A DNA stretch of 12,654 nucleotides from Entrophospora sp. SA101. Lineage: Eukaryota; Glomeromycota; Glomeromycetes; Entrophosporales; Entrophosporaceae. Under the pieces are notes generated by a model, which saw only the letters and a list, made by a program, of their open reading frames with translations, searched no databases and had not been told where the DNA came from. Below are positions 1 to 8,606 of this stretch, one piece after another (position 1 is the first letter of the stretch; the number at the start of each line of letters is the position of its first letter). Where the stretch lies: NCBI GenBank assembly GCA_958430865.1, contig CAUDNR010004189.1:204703-217356 (forward strand), given 5' to 3'. A program made the translations under genes and the position numbers.

Positions 1-772
1 TATATCTATATATTAATTCTATATTGCATGATTGTTAAGTATATCAATATATTTAGATTTTAGTGAAAATAAGCTATCATATTGTTCTCTTACTGATCTA
101 ATAAGTCCTATAGAAAAATAATATAATAAAAATTAATAATACATGCAATTTTTCATTGGTTGATCTCACTTAATTTTTGTGATACAATAACAGCCAATGA
201 TAGGATTTTTATCTATGCTATGTTTTTTACCCTTGGTTTGCCTGGGACCTCAATTAGAAGTTTCCGGGGTCCTAGTGTAATTAATGCCGATCATTTCTTA
301 AAATTGAATACCCGCTATGTTCATTTGGAATAAGTTTAATATTAACAAAATATATTTATATTGGGCAAGTTATAATGATGATGATAATAATAATAATTTT
401 ATTTTTTTTATTACCAACTTTTATCCATGGCATTATGATTATTGCCACTACCACCATCATCATTACCATCACTACCACCACAACCCTTTAGAGCTTTATT
501 CCGAAATATTCAAACCTTGCTTGATGTACTATGCCTAAGGTCTAACATTAATAAATAAATTTATTTATTGTTAATTATTATTTCTCCGATTCTTTGTATT
601 CATAATTATCAAACAATAAATTAACTATTATTATATTATTTTGAAATTTTGACCATGTAATTTTAAAATTCTAAATAAATTAATAACCTTATAAATCAGT
701 CCTTTATAATTAAAAGCAAAATTTTTCTAACACAACCTTCCAAGTAGTTATAAGCGACTTTGTAGGTAACAC
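1..772. other. AT-rich intergenic stretch, no gene recognised
   Basis: I see no supportable gene here. Two CCAAT-type boxes lie close together in opposite orientation (ATTGG at 155-159, CCAAT at 194-198), which would suit a promoter region. A trinucleotide-like tract of CAY units sits at about 446-486. Read on the minus strand it gives an open stretch rich in Gly, Ser, Asp and Asn ending at a stop near 415, and it could be low-complexity coding sequence of a gene whose other exons are not visible. A short GGGACC/GGGTCC-like inverted pair occurs at about 245-272. None of these is enough to call a gene. Confidence 0.5.
765..772. repeat. Left target-site duplication of the MITE
   Basis: GGTAACAC, identical to 916-923. 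The empty site before insertion would have read ...TTTGTAGGTAACACTTTGAC... on the plus strand. Confidence 0.8.
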
Positions 773-915
773 TATACATGAAGTCGAAACTATTTCAACC
801 AGTTGCAGATCTGGTCGAAATAGGGTCGAAATAAGGTCGAAACTGATTTTTACTATGTAGTTGCCTCAAGTCGAAACATTTTGACTTTGGGGTTTTAATT
901 TCGACTTCATGTATA
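773..915. mobile_element. 143-bp MITE with 17-bp terminal inverted repeats and 8-bp target duplication
   Basis: The sequence begins with TATACATGAAGTCGAAA (773-789) and ends with its exact reverse complement (899-915). It is flanked on both sides by GGTAACAC (765-772 and 916-923), a perfect 8-bp direct repeat that reads as a target-site duplication. There is no coding capacity, so it is a non-autonomous element. Eight-base duplications are typical of hAT transposons, so a hAT-derived MITE is the best guess. Two bases of ambiguity at the right edge mean a 9-10-bp duplication with slightly shorter repeats cannot be excluded. The interior carries further GTCGAAA copies in both orientations, three of them in tandem. 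Confidence 0.85.
813..845 (+). repeat. 11-bp tandem repeat, three copies, inside the MITE
   Basis: Three adjacent units read GGTCGAAATAG, GGTCGAAATAA and GGTCGAAACTG. The GTCGAAA core is the same as the inner end of the terminal inverted repeats. Subterminal repeats of the terminal motif are often transposase-binding sites in cut-and-paste elements, so these may be the same here (inference). Confidence 0.75.
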
Positions 916-923
916 GGTAACAC
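916..923. repeat. Right target-site duplication of the MITE
   Basis: GGTAACAC, identical to 765-772, immediately after the right terminal inverted repeat. Confidence 0.8.
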
Positions 924-1350
924 TTTGACACAATTATTGCTGCTGAATTTGCTTTAGTCTGCGTACTAGTTGAGCGATAATCTTAAAATAAGTGTGAAGA
1001 AAAGAAACGCTTTCAACCTGGCGTAGAATAACCAATATTTAAGCTAGTCTTTTCTTTTAACTGTTGTTAAAAGCCCCAGTCTGGCTCTAAAAAAATTTAT
1101 TATGGTTGAAAATCGCTTGCTATATGAAAAACGGAGATTTTTTTATTTGAAGTGGACGATAATAATTTTATTCGTGTAACGTTTATATATTGAATGACAC
1201 TTGATCTGCAATGTCCCGCGACTATTATGCTTGTCTGGTTATGTCCCATATTTAAACCTAGTGATCTGCAAAATTTATCATAATCTGTAAAGTTACACGA
1301 CACCAATTCATTTATATACTTTAAACCCTTTAGATTATTAAAAAAAAGTC
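924..1350. other. Upstream region of the SUGP1-like gene
   Basis: No gene is visible. The last 60 bases are AT-rich with a TATA-like TTTATATACTTTAAA at about 1311-1325, some 26 to 40 bases before the start codon, and an A-rich run just before the ATG. This is consistent with a short fungal promoter and 5' leader. A 68-codon open frame on the minus strand has no domain and is probably chance. Confidence 0.4.
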
Positions 1351-2695
1351 ATGGATTTAAATAAAGCAGATGTAGAAGAAGTCAAGGGTATTTCTACCAC
1401 TCAAAATTCTGTGGAAAACAAAAAAAAACGGAAAAGAAGTCGTTGGGATCAAACCGGCTCTTCAAAAGTTCAAGCAACAACTGAATTTTCTGTTGATTCA
1501 GAAATTCGGGGTGTTGCAACTACTAATAGTGGTAGCAATGGTAGTGGTAGTAGTAGTAGTATTGGAACCACAAAAATTTTCGTTTCAACAACAACAACTG
1601 ATGTCACTCATAGTCCTCCAAATTCAACAGTAAAAACTGATTCCACTCAAATTACTTCACCACAAAATACGCCGGAAAAAAAATTATATGTAAAATATTC
1701 TGATACTTATAAACCAGGAATGATACGTGTTGGTTCTAAATGGGTTTATCCCGAAGACGAAATTATAGATGGTGGTACATGGGAACACAAAAAAAGAGCA
1801 GAGGAAATGAAGAAAACAGCGGGTAATTAATTGATATATTTCATGTATGAATTCTATTTAACTAGAAAATAGTTTTTTTATTAATTATCATAAATAATTT
1901 TATTAAAAAGAACATGCAGCATTGTTGACAGCTCAAGCTGAAGCCAAGCGTGCACATCATATAGCTGACTTTTTGCCTAAAACTGAATTGGTAAAATTTG
2001 AGGAAGAAGTCAAAGCCATTAAAACCGGTGGCCCTGCACCACAACATGAAGATTATGCTAGTAATAAGTTAGATCAATCAAACATTGGGTTTAAAATGTT
2101 GATGAAGCAAGGGTGGCAGGCAGGATCTGGTTTAGGAAAATCTGGTGAAGGGATTTCTGCTCCTGTTAACAAGTTATGTCGCAATATAGAAGATATATAC
2201 AGCCCTTATTAATAATTTAGTAATTGAATTTTATTATTGATTTCCAAATATTATTTATTACCATTATTATTGTGATTACTGCTTTATAGAGCTGATACAA
2301 GACCAACAAATGCTGGTTTAGGGCAAACAAAACCTGATGATGTTCAAGAAGAAGATGACGAATTTGAAATTTATCGCAAACGAATGATGCTAGCTTATAG
2401 GTTTAGACCAAACCCTCTGGTATGTGAAGTTTTCTTTTTTAGAAAATCTACCTAGATATAATTGAAGAAGAATTTTCATTTCTAGATTTTATTATTATTT
2501 GTGTTTATGCATTTTTCTTTCTCCTTTTTTTGGGGGAAAGAAAGTATTGATGCACAACTTCATTTTCTGTTTGGTTGCGTCATTACTTGCTATATATGAT
2601 TTCTTTTTAAAAATTTATTTTATTTTATTGGAAATTGTTGTGCACTACTAACCTCTCGCCCTTCCTAGAACAATCCTCGTCGACCATATTATTGA
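1351..2695 (+). CDS. SUGP1: SUGP1-like G-patch splicing factor (spliced, 4 exons, 293 aa)
   Basis: Exons are 1351-1822, 1920-2172, 2290-2419 and 2669-2695, with GT..AG introns of 97, 117 and 249 bases and exact phase closure. A basic [10 protein letters not shown] motif (residues 24-33) resembles a UHM-ligand motif and a nuclear signal. A Ser/Thr/Asn-rich linker follows. The block around [13 protein letters not shown] (about 141-153) and HHIADFLP (about 170-177) matches the SUGP1 region before the G-patch. The G-patch spans about 211-242 ([14 protein letters not shown]). The C-terminus has [15 protein letters not shown] followed by NNPRRPYY, a SUGP1 hallmark whose last eight residues come from a 27-base exon. 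Human SUGP1 acts at branch-site recognition with SF3B1 and its G-patch stimulates the helicase DHX15 (established for the family). The two SURP domains of animal SUGP1 are absent. Convergent with the next gene. Confidence 0.92.
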
Positions 2696-3076
2696 GAATG
2701 TTACTACATAAATATTTAGGGCTTTAAGGCATATTTGCACCTTTTTCGTGTTTCTTTGCATATTTTTGTTTTCATAAATCATTTATAACATTATATACAG
2801 TACATCTTTATTATATCGCTTATTATTATTATTATCATCTTTAATATTATTATATATAAAATATATAATTCATTTATTAAAAATCTTATTATGTGGGTTT
2901 AGTGAAACAATTAATATTGGTGGTATTTTATATGGGTTATATAATTATGGATTTTATATATAAAATTTATCTCTAAGGAAAGGAAGAAAGAAATTTTTAT
3001 AGGGCAAATAAAACAAAAAAATTTATATATATATTTTTATTTAAATTAAATAATTTCTTTTATTGCAAACGAAAAA
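2696..3076. other. Convergent 3' intergenic region
   Basis: This 381-base AT-rich stretch lies between two converging genes, the SUGP1-like gene and the Sqt1-like gene. It should hold both 3' untranslated regions and polyadenylation signals. It is mostly A/T runs and ATT/TAT repeats. No separate gene is seen. Confidence 0.6.
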
Positions 3077-5111
3077 TCAAAGTTCAAATACAAGACACAC
3101 ATGATCATCACCAGCCGTTACTATTTTTTTACCATCTCTATTATCAAAATGTATTATTTATTAGTATTATTTTATTTGATTATTAGCATTAGGATAAGAA
3201 AATAGATCTATACTTTGACATAACGAATCCTAATATTGTGTCATCATGTCCATGGAAAACTTTCTCACAATTACCAGTTCGATAATCCCAAATGCGAACG
3301 GTTTTATCAACTGAACAAGTTGTTATCAAGGGCGATTCATGATGCCATTGAAGTTGAACTATTGCGTCCTTATGATATTATTATAGTATTTATAATATAA
3401 TAAGTTAATAATTCACTAATACATGCATATTTATGTAAATATTCTAAAAAAAACTTACATCGTGTTGACAGGTTTGCCGAAGTCGCATTGTAGTAAGGTC
3501 CCAAATATTTAATTTATTATCAACCGAGCCTGTTGCTGCTAATGATGATCTTAAATAAAAATATTTATTAATTTAATTTTTTAAGATAAAGAGAATATTT
3601 ATATTTGAAAAAAAGATATATCTTACATGTCTGAAAAGCCAACAGTTTCTATCGAGTCGGTATGATTTTCAAAAGATCCAATAATCTATATATATATATA
3701 ATTAATAATAATAATGGTAATAGAGATAATAATGATTTTAGCGTTTATTGAATTGAAAATAATAATTATTATTATTATTCATACATGTCCATTTGTTAGA
3801 TTGATTAATTTAGCAGAATGGTCCATAGAACCTGTGAGAACTAAACTATTTTCTTTATTGATAGCAAGTGAAGTTATTCCTTCATGATGAAATCTTGAGT
3901 CATCATCTTAAACAGTAACAACAACAACAATAATTTAATGCTATAAATATAGTTTAATCAACAACCAAACAAATATAGTCTTAAAAATATGTGATAATTT
4001 ACTTGATAATTTAAAAATAGATGTGGCATTTTTTGGATCCCATACTATTAATGATGAATCCTCTGATCCTGTAACAATCTTTTTACCATCTGGAGTAAAT
4101 TGACCCGCAGTAACTGATGCTGAATGTCCAGCGAATAGATTCATAAAGTTGCCTGAAGGTACTATTTAAACATTATACAAATATATTTCTAATTATGTAT
4201 TTTTTTAAAAAAAACCAAAATGATAACAATGAATAATTTTATATACTTTGCCACATCCAGATTGTTGATTCAGCAGTACCAGCCAAAATAACATTGCCTT
4301 TGGGATGCCAATCCAACCACTGATCAAAAGTATATATTTATATTAGATATTATCAAAACACATATATACAAAATAATTTTATGGACATACTGTAATTTCA
4401 TTTGGACCTTCTAGTGTGGCAACATGTTGACCATTCTCAACCTTCCATACCATAATTTTACCATCCATACCACCAGTTGCTACATATTGTCCATCTTTGC
4501 TAAATGACACTGAGACAACTGAATCATCGTGACCTATTATTTTATCAATCATAAATTAGATTAAAAAAAAGTATTTTCATCAAATCAAATCAAATATTAT
4601 TATTAATCAAGCATTCTGACAACAACCAGAAAGTTCGTGCAACTTTTCACCAGTATCTGACCTCCACAGATAACTTTTATTATCTCCTCCTCCGGATATA
4701 ATCATTTCTTCATTAATAGGGTTTATATCAACGGCATACACTGATTCTTTAAATAATTTATGATCAAGATACCAAAATTAATATTATGTTGTGACATGTA
4801 TACATAAGAGATCAACTAATCAGAAAACCTTTATGATCAAAAAAGCCTTGTACTGAATCATCCAGCATTACTTCTTCAAGATTAGCAATCTCACCATCAC
4901 TACCATCACCATTGTCATCATCATCCATTGGAATTTGTTCATTATCATTTTCATCAAGTAATTGTTCTTCTAAAATTTCATCATGTTCAATGAATTCAAT
5001 AGCTTCTTCTTGATCAAATGATTCCTATTATTTTTATCAATGGATTGATAAATAAAAAAATTCTTTTTGGGAAACAAAAATAAATGATGTTATTTATCTT
5101 ACTTGTGACAT
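3077..5111 (-). CDS. SQT1: Sqt1/AAMP-family WD40 protein, uL16 (Rpl10) assembly chaperone (11 exons, 395 aa)
   Basis: On the minus strand the exons are 5103-5111, 4829-5024, 4627-4746, 4391-4533, 4247-4319, 4003-4161, 3785-3906, 3627-3685, 3459-3549, 3214-3368 and 3077-3137. All have GT..AG introns of 71 to 99 bases and all phases close. The protein opens with a very acidic tail (residues 4-68, rich in Asp/Glu, as in yeast Sqt1). Eight WD-type repeats follow, seen as SYLWR, IMVWKV, TIWMWQ, SLIVWDP, SAKLINL, KLNIWDL, TVRIWDY and VCLVFEL. The start GHSASVTAGQFTPDG in exon 6 is strongly Sqt1/AAMP-like. Yeast Sqt1 is an eight-bladed propeller that binds nascent Rpl10/uL16 and escorts it to the 60S subunit (family knowledge). 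The first coding exon holds only Met-Ser-Gln. Reading past the tenth exon donor would give a false stop at 3189; the real end is in the last exon. Confidence 0.94.
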
Positions 5112-5306
5112 TTTTAGAAAATAAATCTTGGTGATGATTGTGTTTATTATCACATAAGATTAACTTATACTGTTACACTTGTGCATTAAATTGTCCCACC
5201 TAGTTAATTTTCTTTTTATATTTTTACAAGAATAAAAAATTTTTTACAATAATAATAATAATAATAAATTCAATAAAAAACCTTAATTATTAATAAATAA
5301 AATAAG
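5112..5306. promoter_or_regulatory. Divergent promoter region shared by the Sqt1-like and SPF30-like genes
   Basis: Only 195 bases separate the start codons of two genes pointing away from each other, so both core promoters and both 5' leaders must fit here. The half next to the SPF30 start is made of A-rich and AAT-repeat sequence (about 5250-5268). I see no convincing TATA box or known binding site. Confidence 0.6.
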
Positions 5307-6112
5307 ATGAGCACAGAAGAACTTACTGAATATCAATATAAATTAGATCAAGTGAATCTTGCATTAAGAAGTGAGCCAGAAAATGCTTCATTATTAAAGC
5401 TAAAAGCTGATTTAACAGAACTTATAAAACTACTTGATCAAGAGGTAACAATTTCACCTAAAAAGTCTCCCTCTTCAATTTCACCTAGAACCAATTCTAC
5501 TCCTACCACTCCAATTTCAAGCACAATGCCAACCTTCACAAAGCCACTTCAAGTGGGAGACTCTTGCCTTGCACGTTGGTCAGGAGACGGACAATTCTAT
5601 CAAGCAGAAATAACAGCAATTGGAGGAGGAGATCAAGTATTTTCAGTTATATTTAAAGGGTATAATAACGTTGAACTTGTAAATGTTCAAGATATAAAAC
5701 CACTAGAAAAAAATAAAAGGAAAATGTCGCTTGATAAAAAGGAAAAGGAACACAAAAAAAAAAAGGCTGGTGATGGACAGAAAAAAGTTAACGAACAGGT
5801 TCAAAAACAGAAAAGTTGGCTGGCTTTTGCTAGTAGCACTTCAACAGTACCCGGAAAAAAAGTCACAAAAACAAAAAGATTAGCTCAACCACCGATAAAT
5901 AAGAAGAGTATTTTTGCTACACCTGAAAATCCTGAAGGAAAAGGTAAATAAATAATAGGATATTTTAATTTATATAAATTTTATATATTTATAACTAATA
6001 TATTAAATTAATTCTATACATGTATATATATACATTAGTTGGGGTTGTTGGTAGTGGTAAACCAATGACTCACTTCCAACAACGTGGTAAACATATTTTT
6101 GACCGTGATTAG
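5307..6112 (+). CDS. SMNDC1: SPF30/SMNDC1 Tudor-domain splicing factor (2 exons, 236 aa)
   Basis: Exons are 5307-5943 and 6039-6112, with a 95-base GT..AG intron. The N-terminus (residues 1-47) is a predicted helical segment like that of human SMNDC1. A Ser/Pro/Thr linker follows, then a Tudor domain at about 81-134. The five cage residues that bind dimethyl-arginine are all present with SMN-like spacing: Trp91, Tyr98, Phe116, Tyr119 and Asn121. A Lys-rich segment (135-160) and the conserved KSWLAF and NKKSIFATPE motifs follow. The second exon supplies the family's C-terminal signature GVVGSGKPMTHFQ. Total length is almost identical to the human protein (238 aa). The family is needed for assembly of the mature spliceosome, linking U2 and the U4/U6.U5 tri-snRNP through symmetrically dimethylated Sm proteins. 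An uninterrupted A11 run lies in the coding sequence at 5754-5764. Confidence 0.95.
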
Positions 6113-6408
6113 TTTAATTTCTTATGGAACTAGACATTCTTTTTATATTTTACGTATTTTACATAATTTTATATTTTACATTTTTCTTAACTCATCTATA
6201 TATATATATACATATTTAATTTATGTAAAAAAAAAAAAGAGATAGAGAAAGGACTACTAAAACAGAATGAGAACATTATGAAAAGTTTCTTGAAAATTGG
6301 ATTGATACTTTATAGAGCAGTAAGGAAATTTAATTTGCTCTCTATTATTTGCTCTTTATATACAGCTTTTTTGGTTTATTAAAATTTTTTTTAAACCATA
6401 ACCTGGAC

Positions 6409-6487
6409 ACACACATACATGCATATACATATATATATATGTTTAATATATATATTATATATACATACATATTATATATATTATACA
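6409..6487. repeat. Degenerate CA/TA dinucleotide microsatellite
   Basis: The stretch consists of interrupted ACACAC, ATACAT and long TATATA runs with no unique sequence. It is probably slippage-prone low-complexity DNA. Confidence 0.7.
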
Positions 6488-6593
6488 TAATCCGAGCTAA
6501 TTATTTGGTGGGTGACATCAAGGTAATGAATTAATGCTAGGTTATAATATTCCTTAACAATTTTTTACTAAAAGAACAATTTGTACAAACTGA

Positions 6594-6594
6594 G

Positions 6595-6625
<31 letters not shown>
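6594..6625. repeat. (ATT)n microsatellite, about ten units
   Basis: An uninterrupted run of ATT triplets. It is followed within a few bases by an 18-bp perfect palindrome. Confidence 0.9.
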
Positions 6626-6627
<2 letters not shown>

Positions 6628-6629
6628 AG

Positions 6630-6647
6630 TTATAGTTATAACTATAA
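6630..6647. repeat. 18-bp perfect palindrome
   Basis: TTATAGTTATAACTATAA equals its own reverse complement. It directly follows the (ATT)n tract and could extrude a small cruciform. No function can be read from it. Confidence 0.75.
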
Positions 6648-7120
6648 TTATTATTAAAAAAAGTGCAATGAAAGAAAATTAAAAATTAAGTTTCCTTTTA
6701 TTTTTTAATTTATTATTAAAAAAATTCTTGTTTACACTTTTTTAATTATTTTATTCAATTAATAAAAGTTTAGATTAATTTTTCATTGTTTAAACAGGTA
6801 TTTCCTCTCTTTATCGATGGTTGTATACGATTGCAATTCGCTGTGCATTTTGAGTATAGTGAGTACACGTCCTGAACAGGTACCCATTACACCATACCAC
6901 CTTGTTTTAAAAAAGATTATTGCAAAAATTAAAATTTCTGCCCCTTCAATGATCGCTCCCTATATGTCATAGTAAATATATTATTTGGAAAAATTGATAG
7001 AAAGTTCAAAAGATCTTCTTCAACGACAATGTAAAGTCTAATCTTTTCATTAACCAATCAAATAAATAGATCTTTTGATCATCATCTACGCAAAAAAAAA
7101 TTAGAAAAGATATTTTTATA

Positions 7121-7954
7121 ATGTTAACTTTCATTAAAAATTATTGTAGATATGACAAAAGATTGATAAAAATTGAACAAATTCAGAAAGTAAGGGTCGG
7201 TAATAATTTTTTCATAAAAACAAAACGATTTAATTATGGCGATGGTAAGAGATATATTGGTCACGATAGTAGCCATGGCAGTAATTTAACTATCGAAGAT
7301 AAAGATTATAAAGGACTTTTTTATCATTTGATGAATAATAATTACCCAAAGAAATTTGCACTTTCTTTTCTACCTGATATTAACAAAGTAAAAAATCATG
7401 ATGTTATAATTGGTTGGATACCTTATGAAAAATCTATACCGCAGCCTAAAGCTACTCCAAAAAATTTCAAGGAAAATGATAAATTTGTAAAACTTTTACA
7501 TCAAGTTATAGCAGATAATGTTGCAACAATTGAAGATTTAGAATTAAAAGCATTTGCTAAATATCGAAAAAATGGGTAATTTGTTAATTAACTAATATTT
7601 TTATATAATTTATTTTATTTCTTTATTAATTGTTTTATAATGTTTAGATGGCATCATATTTCTGGTAAATTTTTGAATTATTATTAAAATATTTGTATAT
7701 TTTAACAAATTCATCAATGAATTCTTTTCATTCATTCTTTTATTCAAAAAAAAAAAGATTTACGAGATCCTTCGCCTTGGGGTCGTATACCATTTCCAGA
7801 AGATATTATTGGAATGGTAGAAGTTAGAGATGGCAAAATCATTTCTGAAACCTATCAACCAATGCCTACTCATCGTATCATAACAACTAAAGGATTATTT
7901 GTGTTGAGTGAACCATTTCATAGAAAATTAATAGAGAAATTAAATGAGTTTTAA
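7121..7954 (+). CDS. Conserved fungal protein of unknown function (3 exons, 222 aa)
   Basis: Exons are 7121-7575, 7648-7664 and 7758-7954, with introns of 72 and 93 bases and exact phase closure. The middle exon is only 17 bases and encodes the core of a GWHHIS motif that runs into DLRDPSPWGRIPFPEDIIG (residues 152-176). The pattern W-H-x-I-S-D-x-R-x-P-x-x-x-G-R-x-x-x-P-E-D-I-x-G, then YQPMPTHRI (about 190-198), looks familiar from uncharacterised fungal proteins, but I cannot name the family. The first 40 residues are rich in Lys, Arg, Ile and Phe with few acids, like a mitochondrial targeting sequence (inference). No catalytic motif or membrane segment is visible. The start is the first ATG after an A-rich leader with a CCAAT box 63 bases upstream. 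Confidence 0.82.
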
Positions 7955-8105
7955 TTTAATAATTCAATTCGATATATTTTTTTGAAAATAAAGCCTCTTT
8001 TTCTTTTCTCCCTGTTACTTCATAAAATTCTTTATAAATTTATATTATAAGTATAATTATGAGACATGATGCTTTAAAATTTTGTATGCAACTATAATTT
8101 TATTT
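7955..8105. other. 3' flank of the unknown fungal gene
   Basis: AT-rich sequence with no gene. It probably contains the 3' untranslated region of the preceding gene. It marks the border between the intact gene block and the decayed region to its right. Confidence 0.5.
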
Positions 8106-8606
8106 ATGGATAAAGAAAGTTTTTTTGAATGGCCAAACTTTAATCCGGATACAAAAGCAATAATGAATATTAACACGAATATTTAAAAGTATTACTAATA
8201 TGAATCAATAAATTTTCAGCCTGGATCTTTTCAAAATCATTCTAATTTCAACAATAATAATATGACTGAAAATAATCAACAAAAACGAGAAGATAAAAAA
8301 AGACAATAGGAACAGGAACAAGAACAAGAAAAGAACAAGAACAAGGAGAAGGAAACATAATCAATCAAAACGACTAGTGTCTTTAAAAATATTTGCAATT
8401 GGTCAACTTATGACAAGTTTTTGAAGGTGGTAAACAAAGAGCTCAAAGGGTCGAGGATAAATTCTGGTATACATTACAGTACTATCACGGTTCCCGTTGA
8501 CATGTCATCTTTTCATGGCATCTATGGCATTAAAAGAAGCATACACATAAGTTTATCTTTTCATTCAAAAGTTTATTTATTTTTACTTAATTATATGTAT
8601 ATTTAA
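8106..8606 (+). pseudogene. Decayed reading frame of unknown family with four in-frame stops
   Basis: A single frame reads protein-like from ATG 8106 (MDKESFFEWPNFNPDTK...) through an Asn-rich part (8220-8306), a Gln/Glu/Lys-rich part (8310-8357) and an open stretch of 81 codons (8361-8606, with KNICNWSTYDKFLKVVNKE). It is broken at TAA 8184, TAA 8196, TAG 8307 and TAA 8358. Staying in one frame across about 500 bases, with stops that look like point changes (for example Gln-Gln to Gln-stop at 8304-8309), suggests an old gene rather than chance. A TTTTCAG acceptor-like site before 8220 suggests the first two stops might lie in or near an intron, but no donor upstream of the stop was found. 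I do not recognise the family. An alternative frame at 8420-8497 is also open for 26 codons. Confidence 0.45.

Larger units (their letters stand above)
6113..7120. other. Long AT-rich intergenic region with simple repeats
   Basis: About 1 kb without a supportable gene. It holds CA/TA-type dinucleotide runs at about 6409-6487, an (ATT)n tract followed by a perfect palindrome at about 6594-6647, and a less AT-biased patch at about 6800-6900. I checked that patch for tRNA boxes and for the conserved starts of U1, U2, U4, U5 and U6 snRNAs and found none. A CCAAT box at 7054-7058 lies 63 bases before the next start codon. A 61-codon open frame in the TA repeats is low complexity and not called. 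Confidence 0.6.

Noticed and set aside
317..538. 73-codon open frame on the plus strand with many Asn, Tyr and His
   Set aside because: It is read through GAT/AAT and CAY trinucleotide runs, has no domain, and its composition is explained by the simple repeats.
1862..2047. 61-codon open frame on the minus strand
   Set aside because: It overlaps an exon of the SUGP1-like gene that is strongly supported by homology, so it is a shadow.
3189..3191. In-frame stop that would end the Sqt1-like protein early
   Set aside because: It falls in the last intron; the spliced model completes the final WD blade and matches the family.
6349..6534. 61-codon open frame rich in Tyr and Ile
   Set aside because: It runs through CA/TA microsatellite sequence and has no protein-like features.
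6780..6990. Less AT-biased patch that might hold a small RNA gene
   Set aside because: I looked for tRNA A and B boxes and the conserved starts of the main spliceosomal RNAs on both strands and found none.
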